Below the pieces are notes generated by a model. It had not been told where the DNA came from, did not search any database, and saw only the letters and a list, made by a program, of their open reading frames with translations. Positions 35,864-44,977 of a stretch of DNA of 64,000 nt are shown here, piece after piece. Where the stretch lies: assembly GCA_902792905.1 (NCBI GenBank), contig CADBBH010000011.1, positions 1 through 64,000 of the forward strand, written 5' to 3'. The DNA is from Oscillospiraceae bacterium. GTDB taxonomy: Bacteria; Bacillota; Clostridia; Oscillospirales; Acutalibacteraceae. The position numbers and the translations under genes are program-made. How positions within the stretch are numbered: the stretch's first letter is position 1; each line of letters begins with the position of its first letter.

Positions 35864-35883
35864 ATGGGACAAAAAACGGCCAT
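35864..35883. promoter_or_regulatory. Operator-like site 1 (ATGGG-N10-GCCAT)
   Basis: ATGGGACAAAAAACGGCCAT, upstream of the DnaB-like gene and 5 bp before a CATAAT -10-like box. It shares its layout with sites at 36819, 41778 and 47726. Confidence 0.65.
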
Positions 35884-35941
35884 TAAGCATAATAGACTGT
35901 GAGCACAGAAGAAAAAATTCAGAAAACAAGGAGGAAACATT

Positions 35942-36850
35942 ATGTGCAACACATTATTTCAGGGTGAAACTGCCGTATTTCACCACATAAGCAAATTCTA
36001 CGGGTGGGAATCGAAACCCATTGAAAATGTTGAGATCACTTCACCCATCCTGCCGAAGGTAGCTGAGGAACTATTTTTTAACGGCGATGAAACAGGGCTT
36101 AACTGCATCGGAGCGAGACCGGGTATGGGCAAAACTACGCTGATGCTTCAGAAGATTCTGAATGAGCCCGAAAGAAGGGCATATATCTACAGCCCTGAAA
36201 TCCACGCAAAAAAACTGATTGATAGAATGACAAATATTCTGTACACGGCTTTATCCAAAGAAGAATACAAGCAGTTTAACTGCCACCCGACAAGATATCT
36301 CGCCGGCCTTGAAATATATATCTGCGAATGCAATATCGGCATTGATGAACTTTGCGATGAGCTGAAATCGGTTAAAGGAGATATCTATATTGATTATCTT
36401 CAGATGCTGAGGCCGGAGGGTAAAACCTACCCCAACGAATTGGAAAGTGAATATACAATTGGTGAACTTAGTTATCTTGCAGAGAACCATGCTGTTACTG
36501 TGCTTTCTCAGATAAATCCCATTGTTGAAGTGAGGGAAGATCATTGTCCCACAATAGAGGACTTCAGATTCTTTGAAATGCAGGTTCCTATGTACGCAGA
36601 CAGAGTATCTGTTTTTTATTCAAATGAATACTACACCGGCGAAATAGATGATATTCATAGATCCATTTTCAGATTCAGAATTCTAAAGCCGGCAGAGAAC
36701 AAGGATTATAATTCTTTTGAGATTAATCTTATACGAACTGCGATTAAAGAAACATTTTATTGTGAGAACGGCAGATATTGGTACGGCGAGACGCGTGCTG
36801 TGTTTTTTGCCGAAGGAGATGGGGTAAAAAACGACCATGGCGTGAAGTAA
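35942..36850 (+). CDS. Stand-alone DnaB-type RecA-fold ATPase
   Basis: A 302-residue protein equal to the C-terminal ATPase half of replicative helicase DnaB/phage gp4, without the N-terminal domain. Walker A is ARPGMGKTT (58-66), Walker B GDIYIDYLQML (Asp151), then a VTVLSQINP sensor segment and a DRVSVFYSNEYY strand with a basic end, all as in DnaB. The active site appears intact. A paralogue with a damaged P-loop is fused to a SLOG domain two genes downstream. AAGGAGG precedes the ATG. A helicase, or an ATPase regulator derived from one, is possible. Confidence 0.8.
   Translation: MCNTLFQGETAVFHHISKFYGWESKPIENVEITSPILPKVAEELFFNGDETGLNCIGARPGMGKTTLMLQKILNEPERRAYIYSPEIHAKKLIDRMTNILYTALSKEEYKQFNCHPTRYLAGLEIYICECNIGIDELCDELKSVKGDIYIDYLQMLRPEGKTYPNELESEYTIGELSYLAENHAVTVLSQINPIVEVREDHCPTIEDFRFFEMQVPMYADRVSVFYSNEYYTGEIDDIHRSIFRFRILKPAENKDYNSFEINLIRTAIKETFYCENGRYWYGETRAVFFAEGDGVKNDHGVK
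36819..36838. promoter_or_regulatory. Operator-like site 2 (ATGGG-N10-ACCAT)
   Basis: ATGGGGTAAAAAACGACCAT lies in the last codons of the DnaB-like gene, about 60 bp before the AAA+ gene. It differs from site 1 at only three positions. Confidence 0.6.
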
Positions 36851-36898
36851 CATGTAACTGAAAAAACAAGCTGAGATTGATTACAAGGAGGAAGAGTG

Positions 36899-38896
36899 AT
36901 GAGATTTTATAAGCTTACTTACAACGCAATAACCAGGATTGAAAAAAGAACAAATAACGGCAAAGAATGCTTTGAAGATTTATTTAAGGATATACCGGAT
37001 GAAATATCCGAATTGACAAACGGAAATGTTGTTGCTTTTCTGTCCGATTATTCAAGCAAAAAAATTCGTATCGCTGTTGCTGTTAATAATGGTGAGATTG
37101 ACGGGTACATTGAAGATATAACTTCATTTCTTCCTTCCAACATATCAGATGAAAATAAGGCAGAGGAAATAACGGGAGAGAATTTTGATAAAATGACCAG
37201 ATGCGCCGACAGATTTTGCAGTATTTGCGGCAGCGAAATCAGAGAGAAGCTCGGTATTTACAACCTCTATAGTTGGAATAGCGAACTCTCTTTTGATGAA
37301 CAATTCATTGAAAAACCCAAAGGAGAATATTTTTCTCTTGAGTTGGATGATGAGAAAGAAAGAATACGCCAATCCGGAAAGCCCAAGATTGAGTATAACC
37401 CGGTGCATTATATAATCGGCGGCAACTCCCCGGAAAGCAGGGAAACCCTGCTTGAAAAGCTGCTCTTTGAGCTTAAGGAAAACGGCCGCATTTCACAGGC
37501 AAGATACACTATGATTCACATAAAAGATTGTCATCATTTTAATTTAAAGGCTATGTCTGCCGAAGCCGAAATCATTTTCAAAGTCAGTGCCGGCGGCGCA
37601 ATGGTTTTTAATATTGCAGATACAATATCCGGCGGTGAGGAAAAGCGGTCTTCCGTTCGGGAGGTGCTTTCTGCTCTTTGCAAAGTAAGTAAAAAGTATT
37701 TGAGAAACACTCTTTGTATTTTTCTTTTGCCCGATAACAATCACGCATCTGCAGATGAAATGCGAGCGTGTATGCCCGGCGAAACCTTTGTGGAAATCAG
37801 AGAAGACTATATTAATTTTGAGAAATCAAGAAAGTATCTGTCATTTCTCGCAAAGAATGATAGGGTTCGCGCTAATAAAGCCCTCTATAAGGATATTGAG
37901 AAGGACAAAACATATTTTATCGATGAGCTCAACGCCGTTTATAATAACTGGTACAAAAAATCCGTTATAGACAAAAGTTTCCCCGCTTACAGCAAATACT
38001 ATGAAAAGCATGCCGTCAAAGTCGAGAAGGCGGAAGAAAAGAAAGAGCGCGGAGATGCGTATAAAGAACTGATGTCAATGATTGGCCTTGCCGGGGCCAA
38101 AGAGGTTATAAACGAAGCAATAGATTATTTCAAGGCTCAGAAGCTTTATGCGGACTGCGGTTTTACGGGCTCAAGCCCCACAATGCATATGGTATTCACA
38201 GGCTCGCCCGGCACGGCAAAAACAACCGCCGCCCGCCTCTTCGCGAAGATTATGAGAGATAACAAAATTCTTTCAAAAGGAACATTTGTTGAGGTAGGCA
38301 GAGCGGACCTTGTGGGTATGTATGTCGGCTGGACCGCAAACATCGTAAAGGAAAAATTCCGTAAGGCCGAGGGCGGCGTGCTATTTATTGATGAAGCATA
38401 TTCCCTTGTTGATGACCGTGGCGGATCTTACGGCGACGAGGCCATAAATACCATAGTGCAGGAAATGGAAAATAACAGGAATGATACCATTGTCATTTTT
38501 GCCGGATATTCCGACAAGATGGAAGAGTTTCTGGGTAAAAACCCGGGCCTGCGCTCAAGGATTGCGTTTCATGTTCCGTTTGAGGATTATTCCGCCGAAG
38601 AGCTTTTTGAGATAGCCGAGATGATGTCCGAAAAGAATAAGACGGTATTTGCTCCCGGTGTAAAAGAAAAGATGATTCCCATTTTTGAGGCGGCTTCGCT
38701 TCAGCCCGATTTCGGCAACGGCAGATTTGTGAGAAATCTTATGGAGAAGGCAAGGATGAAACAGGCAACGCGCCTTGTGAATTCAGGCAAAAAGCTGATT
38801 ACCAGGGAGCAAGTCTCAACACTTATCCCCGAGGATTTTGATATGCCCATAATGTGCACGGCTAAAGAAATTAAAAGAAACGCTATTGGTTTTTAG
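36899..38896 (+). CDS. CbxX/SpoVK-type AAA+ ATPase with a degenerate first module
   Basis: A 665-residue protein. ATG 36899 is preferred over GTG 36896 because of the spacing from AAGGAGG. The C-terminal AAA+ domain (about 395-650) has Walker A FTGSPGTAKTT (about 433-443), Walker B GVLFIDEAYSL (about 490-500), sensor FAGYSDKM and arginine finger NPGLRSRIAF, all of the CbxX/CfxQ-SpoVK class. Residues about 165-310 look like a first AAA-like module with a broken P-loop (GGNSPESRETLL). A Cys pair CADRFCSICG (about 101-110) could bind zinc. Members remodel protein complexes; the partner here is unknown but likely from the same operon. Confidence 0.85.
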   Translation: MRFYKLTYNAITRIEKRTNNGKECFEDLFKDIPDEISELTNGNVVAFLSDYSSKKIRIAVAVNNGEIDGYIEDITSFLPSNISDENKAEEITGENFDKMTRCADRFCSICGSEIREKLGIYNLYSWNSELSFDEQFIEKPKGEYFSLELDDEKERIRQSGKPKIEYNPVHYIIGGNSPESRETLLEKLLFELKENGRISQARYTMIHIKDCHHFNLKAMSAEAEIIFKVSAGGAMVFNIADTISGGEEKRSSVREVLSALCKVSKKYLRNTLCIFLLPDNNHASADEMRACMPGETFVEIREDYINFEKSRKYLSFLAKNDRVRANKALYKDIEKDKTYFIDELNAVYNNWYKKSVIDKSFPAYSKYYEKHAVKVEKAEEKKERGDAYKELMSMIGLAGAKEVINEAIDYFKAQKLYADCGFTGSSPTMHMVFTGSPGTAKTTAARLFAKIMRDNKILSKGTFVEVGRADLVGMYVGWTANIVKEKFRKAEGGVLFIDEAYSLVDDRGGSYGDEAINTIVQEMENNRNDTIVIFAGYSDKMEEFLGKNPGLRSRIAFHVPFEDYSAEELFEIAEMMSEKNKTVFAPGVKEKMIPIFEAASLQPDFGNGRFVRNLMEKARMKQATRLVNSGKKLITREQVSTLIPEDFDMPIMCTAKEIKRNAIGF

Positions 38897-38914
38897 CTGA
38901 GAAAAGAGGATAAT

Positions 38915-40516
38915 ATGGATTTTTCAAAACTGACAGGCACCGTCCCGACTGACGGCGAAACCGAATTCTTTCACCCTATAGGTAAATTCATCGGCGAAGA
39001 CAAAAAGAAGCCGACTGCTGAAATACTTGAGCAGATCAGTATTCCCGTATTACCCAAGGAGGCGGAGAGCATCTTCGCCTCCGAGCCAGGTGAGCTTTTT
39101 ACAATAAAAGCAGAGCTTGTTGCGGGTAAAAATTACCTTATGCTACAATATATTCTGAATCATCCCGGAGAAAATGTATATATCTGTACAACAGACTTTT
39201 TAATGAAACCCTGTGATATTGCTGACAAACTTTCATCGTTGATGTTTGATACCGTAAGCACCGACAGACTTGAAGAAATTCGCAAATACGCGAGTTATAT
39301 TATTTCTTCACTTCCGATTTATATCAACGACCCTGATCCGGATGATTTTGCCGATAAAATGTTCGCTGACCTTAATAATGTCGGTAACGGCCGTATTTTT
39401 ATATATGATGTTGACGAGCTTTTTGCCTTTGTCAAAAGAAACGGGCCTATGAGAGCCAAGGTGTTTTCGGCGATTATTAAACATATTTCCGAAAAGAATC
39501 CCGTTACGGTATTTGATTATGATTATTGCTTTAATCAACTTCCGCCCAATTCCGACCGGGCAGAATGGAATCTTATAAAAGCTTCAGATAAAATTACTGA
39601 AATAACGGCAGACGAAATTCATAATTTCCCATATGCTAAGGAAAAGCTGAGCGTTGCCGATATAAAATTCAGCATTGTCAAATCTTCATACGATGACGAG
39701 GGAACAGAATTTTTCCTTTGGGAAAAGTTTTATAAAAACCGGGCGCTGATTCCGAGAGAACCGCTTCGGTCGGTATTTATCGGCGGCTCAAAGAGCATTG
39801 ATTTCCTTGATAAAAACGCAATAAGAAAGATTGACGGCTATGCAGGTGACAATGTCAGGATTCTTATCGGTGACTGTCCGGGAGTTGATAAGCTTGTTCA
39901 GGCGCATCTTTTTCTCAAAGGATATAAAAATGTGACAGTTTATGCCACCGACGGGAATGCGAGAAACAATATCGGCGACTGGCCTGTAGTTAATGTGCCG
40001 TCTCACGGTGAGCAGGGATATGAGTATTATCAGCTGAAAGATATTGAAATGGCAAAAGATGCCGATGAGGCATTTATGATTTGGGACGGGCAAAGCAGAG
40101 GAACGGCTTTTAATATTGATGAAATGCAAAAGCTTGAGAAAAGAGTTTATATTCATCAGCAGGATAATAAAGACAGAAATCAGCATAACGGAGTATTCTG
40201 GTTTATTGATGATAAACTGTATGCTTTTCCCTATGATGAGAATAAATACCGCGACGCGGTTTCAAAATCAGGCACATCTTATAACCATCAGAAAATATGG
40301 GAATATATAAGGCCGAAGGGATGCGCCAACAAGCCGTTTGATTACTATCCGCGCGGCAGAGTCGTTATCATACGTCTGAACCGACCGGTCATCTATATGA
40401 ATCCTAAAATCAGCGAAAAGTATGTTCCCGAAATAATGGAGGCTTTCAATATTCAGAAAGATCCGATAATCAGATATGATTACAGCGAGCATTACAAATG
40501 TTATCTTGATGAATAG
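38915..40516 (+). CDS. Degenerate DnaB-like domain fused to a SLOG (DUF2493) sensor domain
   Basis: A 533-residue protein with no named family as a whole. Residues 15-255 align with the 35.9-kb DnaB-like protein (TEFFHPIGKF, IPVLPKEAES, YLMLQYILNHPGENVYICTTD), but the P-loop reads AELVAGKNY, losing the first Gly and the Thr. Residues about 285-410 are a SLOG/DUF2493 Rossmann domain: VFIGGSKSIDFLD, VRILIGDCPGVDKLVQ, YKNVTVYATDGNARN and MIWDGQSRGTAFN. SLOG domains bind nucleotide-derived ligands such as ADP-ribose species or nucleotides and act as sensors in defence systems. The last 120 residues are unassigned. It fits a ligand sensor working with the neighbouring AAA+ and DnaB-like proteins. 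Confidence 0.75.
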   Translation: MDFSKLTGTVPTDGETEFFHPIGKFIGEDKKKPTAEILEQISIPVLPKEAESIFASEPGELFTIKAELVAGKNYLMLQYILNHPGENVYICTTDFLMKPCDIADKLSSLMFDTVSTDRLEEIRKYASYIISSLPIYINDPDPDDFADKMFADLNNVGNGRIFIYDVDELFAFVKRNGPMRAKVFSAIIKHISEKNPVTVFDYDYCFNQLPPNSDRAEWNLIKASDKITEITADEIHNFPYAKEKLSVADIKFSIVKSSYDDEGTEFFLWEKFYKNRALIPREPLRSVFIGGSKSIDFLDKNAIRKIDGYAGDNVRILIGDCPGVDKLVQAHLFLKGYKNVTVYATDGNARNNIGDWPVVNVPSHGEQGYEYYQLKDIEMAKDADEAFMIWDGQSRGTAFNIDEMQKLEKRVYIHQQDNKDRNQHNGVFWFIDDKLYAFPYDENKYRDAVSKSGTSYNHQKIWEYIRPKGCANKPFDYYPRGRVVIIRLNRPVIYMNPKISEKYVPEIMEAFNIQKDPIIRYDYSEHYKCYLDE

Positions 40517-40551
40517 TCTTTATTGAAAAACAGCTTTAAGGAGAAAATTAT

Positions 40552-41727
40552 ATGAAAAATCAAAATGATTCCGTTGTTTCGCTTTGTGAGATTTTTGAAA
40601 CAGATGAATTCAAAAAAGCAAGCGCTGAGAGCAAACTGAGCCTCGCTCTCGGCAGGGATGAGGAAGGCAAGCCCGTTATTGCAGACCTTGCAAAAATGCC
40701 CCATTTGATTATCGGCGGATGTGCCGGCAGCATATCCACATGCCTTCATCCGATGATTATTTCCCTGCTTCACAATGCGACTCCCGATGAAGTAAAGCTC
40801 GTATTGCTTGACCCGAAAATGGTTGAATTTTCAGTTTATAGGAGTATCAATCACCTTGAAATTCCTGTTATTTTCAGTACCAATAAAGCTATCGGCGCTC
40901 TTGATTGGGCAGTAAGCGAAATGGATAAGAGATACAGTATGTTTGCAAAGCATGGAGTGCTTAACATAGACGGATTCAATAAGCTGTGCGACAGCAGGGA
41001 TGACATTACGAAGTTGCACAGAATCGTAATATTTATAGATGTATTCGAAGACTTGATGCTTTATAATCCCGAAGAGACAGAGAAATCAATCTGTAGACTC
41101 GCCCAGATGGCAAGAGCCGCAGGTATTCATCTTGTAATAGCCACTCAGTGTCCGCGTGATGATGTCATCACTCCTCTTATTAAAGCAAACATACCTTCAA
41201 GAATTGCGCTTTGGGTTGATCATCCAATGACTTCAAAAGTCATTATTGACCGTGATGGTGCCGAAAAGCTTTACATAAACGGTGATATGCTTTTTGCCCC
41301 TGTCGGCTCGTACTGCCCGCTGAGAGTTAAGGGATGTTACATAGACGGCGACGAAGTAGACAGTATTGTTGAGAGAATCAAATCTCCGTCCGAGTCAAAT
41401 TACAGCGATGAAATAATGCGTGAAATCAATATCAGGGCTGAAGCGGCTGCTGCGCGGCGCAATAATAAAGCAGATAATGATGATGTGGCGCATGACCCGC
41501 TGTTTAATCAGGCAGCTGAATGCGTAATACAGTCCGACATGGCATCGACCATATTAATTCAGAAAAAGCTCAAGCTCGGCTATGCAAGGACTTGCAGAAT
41601 TATGTATCAGCTTGAGAAAAACGGAATTGTAGGTCCGCAGGAAGGCTTTAACCCAAGACGGGTTCTTATTACGCCGGAAGAGTGGAAAGAGAAACAGCAG
41701 GCGCAAACAGATGATGAAAATGAATAA
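40552..41727 (+). CDS. FtsK/SpoIIIE-like protein lacking ATPase residues
   Basis: A 391-residue protein equal to the motor plus gamma domain of FtsK/SpoIIIE. The match is clear in PDEVKLVLLDPKMVEFSVY, IGALDWAVSEMDKRYSMFA, AQMARAAGIHLVIATQCP and the winged-helix gamma domain (about 325-375, ILIQKKLKLGYARTCRIMYQ). However, the Walker A loop reads GGCAGSISTC (55-64), one residue short and without the Lys, and Walker B reads IFIDVFEDLML, with Val164 where the catalytic Glu belongs. It should not hydrolyse ATP. The DNA-binding gamma domain looks intact, so it may bind DNA or poison an active hexamer. No transmembrane segment. Confidence 0.82.
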   Translation: MKNQNDSVVSLCEIFETDEFKKASAESKLSLALGRDEEGKPVIADLAKMPHLIIGGCAGSISTCLHPMIISLLHNATPDEVKLVLLDPKMVEFSVYRSINHLEIPVIFSTNKAIGALDWAVSEMDKRYSMFAKHGVLNIDGFNKLCDSRDDITKLHRIVIFIDVFEDLMLYNPEETEKSICRLAQMARAAGIHLVIATQCPRDDVITPLIKANIPSRIALWVDHPMTSKVIIDRDGAEKLYINGDMLFAPVGSYCPLRVKGCYIDGDEVDSIVERIKSPSESNYSDEIMREINIRAEAAAARRNNKADNDDVAHDPLFNQAAECVIQSDMASTILIQKKLKLGYARTCRIMYQLEKNGIVGPQEGFNPRRVLITPEEWKEKQQAQTDDENE

Positions 41728-41771
41728 TATGAAAGAATAATACAAATTTAAGCTTTAAAAACAAGCGCATT

Positions 41772-41812
41772 CAGACTATGGGTCGAAATTGTCCCATAGT
41801 CTGTGATATTAT
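41772..41812 (+). promoter_or_regulatory. Operator-like site 3 (perfect inverted repeat) and promoter
   Basis: CAGACTATGGG (41772-41782) and CCCATAGTCTG (41793-41803) are perfect 11-bp arms 21 bp centre to centre, with a TATTAT -10-like box at 41807-41812. The inner 20 bp (41778-41797) share the ATGGG-N10-CCCAT layout with the other sites. Confidence 0.75.
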
Positions 41813-41834
41813 GAAGCTGTAAGGAGGAGAGATT

Positions 41835-42206
41835 ATGAGAGAAACAATCAGGGTAAATGGTATATTTGATAAGCTTTTCGCTAACGTTACCGGCACACAG
41901 ATTAAAGATGAACCCTTCAGAGACAAAGACGGCACACTCATCCTTTCAGTCATGAACTGCATACTCGATGACGGCAACGCAGTCGAGCTCTGTTTCTGGA
42001 CAGACAGCGGTATTACCATGTGGGATGTTTCCGCAGACAAAAACGGATTCGATTTTCACGGCTCAGAAACATTTGAGGAATATATGAAAACCAAGGGGCT
42101 TCATGCCTGCAATGTTATTGAGGAAACTACCGGAACCGAATGGAAATATGCCGGAAAAATCGAAAAAGAGAATCAGCACAGGCTGCAGTATTACTGCAGA
42201 GATTAA
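41835..42206 (+). CDS. Unknown small protein, first gene after the operator
   Basis: A 123-residue acidic protein of unknown family. The first part is predicted beta-rich (LILSVMNCILDDGNAVELCF) with a W/D-rich middle (WDVSADKNGFDFHG) and a helical end. GGAGGAGAG precedes the ATG. It starts a run of short, co-directional unknown genes under the strongest operator-like site in the island. Confidence 0.65.
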   Translation: MRETIRVNGIFDKLFANVTGTQIKDEPFRDKDGTLILSVMNCILDDGNAVELCFWTDSGITMWDVSADKNGFDFHGSETFEEYMKTKGLHACNVIEETTGTEWKYAGKIEKENQHRLQYYCRD

Positions 42207-42215
42207 GGAGCCGAT

Positions 42216-43184
42216 ATGAGAAACTACCTGAAAAACAAAAACGAATATATCGAAGACGGCAAAAGGTATATAGAAGATATAGAACACATTTACAAATTGA
42301 TGAAATTCGGAGATAAATATGCTTTTTCTTGTAGTATTCATCAACGCGGAAACAGATTATATCTGTATGTAAAAGGATCGAAATATATTGAGAGAACGGA
42401 CTGTTCCGGCAAAAAGCTCTGGCTTGACACTGCTGCTTTGCAGAAGGTTGAGGAAGCTGTAGAGGCATTTGACGAAATAATTGACGAAGCCGTTAACGGA
42501 GGCGGATATACCGAGGTCCGGGTCGAGGGGCTTGACGGCTTTGTTTACTACAGGCGTGTGAACAGTATGGTGTTTTTAAGAAGGAGTTTTGATTTTGTTA
42601 CGGTGTTCCCGGATGAAAACGGTGAAACGGTAAAACTGTTTTCTGAAAACTGCTCTGTTTCCGATATGATACGGAATATTGAATGGGATACCGGGCTTTT
42701 CGGGAAGAAAACCGAAGAGGCTGAAAAAGCTCTTGATTATATATGTCATTCCGATAATAAGACCATAGCTTTCAATCCGCTCTATTTATCCGCATTAAAA
42801 GAAAACGATAAAATGATGCAGTGCGAGCTGAAATTGCATTACGGGATAGCGGATGAAGATGAATGCAGATTTATTTCGGAAAAGACCGGCTTAAGAATAC
42901 TGCCTCTTCTACCCAAGGAATATGATAAAAGCTATGTGGTTGAGGCTATTGATGAAAACGAGAACAGCGAATTTCTCGAGTTGCTTCACCACTCGGGTTA
43001 CAAAATTCTGCACAGACCGTATTTCGCAATGATGAACAGCACGCACAAAAACATTTCCTTGAATCCCCATACAAAAACCGGCGTAGATGCCGCAGAGCAG
43101 GATGCCGAAGCGATTACATTCGACGAATTCCTTGCACTGTTTGATGAATATGAAAAAAGCAAATTACAATTAACAAACCGATAA
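42216..43184 (+). CDS. Unknown island protein
   Basis: A 322-residue cytoplasmic protein with no family that I can name. It is charged, with no signal or membrane segment. Helical N-terminal and C-terminal parts flank a strand-rich middle (about 95-150, TEVRVEGLDGFVYYRRVNSM). Start 42216 has AAGGAG upstream and lies 10 bp after the preceding stop, so it is in the same operon. Confidence 0.65.
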   Translation: MRNYLKNKNEYIEDGKRYIEDIEHIYKLMKFGDKYAFSCSIHQRGNRLYLYVKGSKYIERTDCSGKKLWLDTAALQKVEEAVEAFDEIIDEAVNGGGYTEVRVEGLDGFVYYRRVNSMVFLRRSFDFVTVFPDENGETVKLFSENCSVSDMIRNIEWDTGLFGKKTEEAEKALDYICHSDNKTIAFNPLYLSALKENDKMMQCELKLHYGIADEDECRFISEKTGLRILPLLPKEYDKSYVVEAIDENENSEFLELLHHSGYKILHRPYFAMMNSTHKNISLNPHTKTGVDAAEQDAEAITFDEFLALFDEYEKSKLQLTNR

Positions 43185-43201
43185 AAACGGAGGTGCTCAT
43201 T

Positions 43202-43573
43202 ATGAATAAGCTGAATGTGTTTTCCAACAAAGACGGCTTCGGGCGTTTATCAAAGAATATTGTGTATTTTTTTGACAATCTCAAATACGCAAAGCAGAGA
43301 ATCGTGCGCGGTTTTGCAGATTGTGATATTTGGGATTTCAGTTTTTATCTCAAAAAACTCTTTTCCGACGGCCTTGATTGTTTTGCCGATGATCTCCACG
43401 GTTACCCCGAGAGCTACGGCAGCGTCGAAAACTGGGAAAAAGAACTCAGACGCATAGCCGACCTTGTCAGAAAACTCGATGTCGAAGAATTTGAACGCCC
43501 CGATGATTATGACGAAATAAAAAACGAAGTCCTTGACTGGATGAGAGATAATTTTGATGATTTGTGGGATTGA
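43202..43573 (+). CDS. Unknown small acidic protein
   Basis: A 123-residue acidic protein, unknown family. ATG 43202 is preferred over the in-frame GTG at 43193, which overlaps the GGAGG. The C-terminal half is strongly acidic and helical (PDDYDEIKNEVLDWMRDNFD). It sits 4 bp before the next gene, consistent with one transcript. Confidence 0.6.
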   Translation: MNKLNVFSNKDGFGRLSKNIVYFFDNLKYAKQRIVRGFADCDIWDFSFYLKKLFSDGLDCFADDLHGYPESYGSVENWEKELRRIADLVRKLDVEEFERPDDYDEIKNEVLDWMRDNFDDLWD

Positions 43574-43576
43574 TTT

Positions 43577-44569
43577 ATGAATAAAAAAGAATTTGAAACG
43601 ATAATAAATAAAACCGTTCCCTCACGGCAGATGCGGGAATTCCTCTGCCTTCCGGAGAGTGGACTAAGCCGTTTGGAGTTTGCCGATGTTATTATCGGCT
43701 CCCCGGAAATCACAATAAATGAAAAATATGATCTGCTGTGTTTATTGGCGGATGAATACGGCGAAGAAAAAATCGCGGAATATGCCCGTGATTTCAAGGC
43801 GGCGATTGATAATCTCGCCTGCGCTCCCGGTGAGCTTTTCACCGTTGACGACCCGTGGTATGACGAGGATATAAAAGAGGTCAAATACAGCGGATTCAGC
43901 AATCAGCTCTGCGCGGATTATAACATAGTTATCGGATACATTGATTGGAAATATAAATACGAAGAGTACGAATCCGACAACTGTACCTGGTTTGTTATAA
44001 AAAAATGGGCTCCGGATGAAAACAGCAGATATATAAACACATATATTTACTATTTTATTTACGGCATCGGTATCTGCTGGTTTGCCGCCTGCAGGGAATA
44101 CAGAGACGAAGGCCCTTATTCCCGCCTGCCGAAGCATAAATACTCCTCCGCTTGCACAGATCTGAATATTGCCACTCCGTTCAGGGCCGGCGATATTGTT
44201 AGGATCGACTGCCGCCCGTTTGCGCCGCCCGTCAATGCGCTGATTCTTTACGCGGGCCCCGATTGGGATTGCTGCAGCCTGCTGGCACTTTACAGAGATG
44301 ACAAGGGCCGTTACCGCACGGGCGCAGTCAAGCATACGGATATGTGGATGCATCTCAGTGGAGATAATATGATATCCGCCCTTTACCGCATTGAAAATTA
44401 TGACGGAGAGCTCAATGAATCTGACCGCATATATAAAGAAATATCGCCGCTGATTTACGGCGACAATGAAAAAGGCGATAATGTGTGGCATCTTCTGAGC
44501 GAAAACAGAGATTTTACATCGCCCGTAGAATTGCTTGAAAAAGTAAAGAAACTATTTGAGGAGAAATGA
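43577..44569 (+). CDS. Unknown island protein with PFxxGD segment
   Basis: A 330-residue protein that I do not recognise. It has an aromatic-rich middle (ICWFAACREYRDEGPYSRLP) and a segment TPFRAGDIVRIDCRPF that recalls PFKKGDLLY and PFKRGDVIY of the two paralogues at 45.7 and 46.7 kb, so all three may share a distant fold. No membrane helix or catalytic motif is evident. The start is 4 bp after the previous stop. Confidence 0.6.
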   Translation: MNKKEFETIINKTVPSRQMREFLCLPESGLSRLEFADVIIGSPEITINEKYDLLCLLADEYGEEKIAEYARDFKAAIDNLACAPGELFTVDDPWYDEDIKEVKYSGFSNQLCADYNIVIGYIDWKYKYEEYESDNCTWFVIKKWAPDENSRYINTYIYYFIYGIGICWFAACREYRDEGPYSRLPKHKYSSACTDLNIATPFRAGDIVRIDCRPFAPPVNALILYAGPDWDCCSLLALYRDDKGRYRTGAVKHTDMWMHLSGDNMISALYRIENYDGELNESDRIYKEISPLIYGDNEKGDNVWHLLSENRDFTSPVELLEKVKKLFEEK

Positions 44570-44572
44570 ATT

Positions 44573-44944
44573 ATGGGTTATTTTTCAATGTTGGATATTG
44601 ATCACGAAGATTACAGCTATCCTCCGCCAGAGCGTCAGCTTGAAATGAGACTTGACATATTGAAAGACCGGTTGCAGGAATTAAAAGAAAAAGGTGCGGT
44701 ATACAGATTCTTCTTAACCGACGGAGCTTATTTATCAGACGATGATATAAGATATGTTCAGCCTGAGAGTTTAAAATGTATTTATCATGTGGAAAAAGCC
44801 ATTGAACTTGCAATTGAGGATTTGAGAGAAAAATACGGAATTATCTTAACCGAAAACGGATACAGGGAATATGACGAATTAGAAAAACCGGCTGTATTTG
44901 GTTTAAATAAAATTGAAGCAAATCGGCTTATTACAGCAGCATAA
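44573..44944 (+). CDS. Unknown small helical protein
   Basis: A 123-residue helical protein. Coiled-coil-like heptads run through about 20-45 (RQLEMRLDILKDRLQELKEK). GAGGAG lies 9 bp before the ATG, inside the end of the preceding gene. Function unknown. Confidence 0.6.
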   Translation: MGYFSMLDIDHEDYSYPPPERQLEMRLDILKDRLQELKEKGAVYRFFLTDGAYLSDDDIRYVQPESLKCIYHVEKAIELAIEDLREKYGIILTENGYREYDELEKPAVFGLNKIEANRLITAA

Positions 44945-44977
44945 AGAAAACCACAAATATTAACGGAGGTATTTATT

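Noticed and set aside
40552-41727. Calling the FtsK-like gene a pseudogene
   Set aside because: The frame is uninterrupted with a good ribosome binding site and an intact gamma domain; only the ATPase residues are lost, which suggests function change rather than decay.
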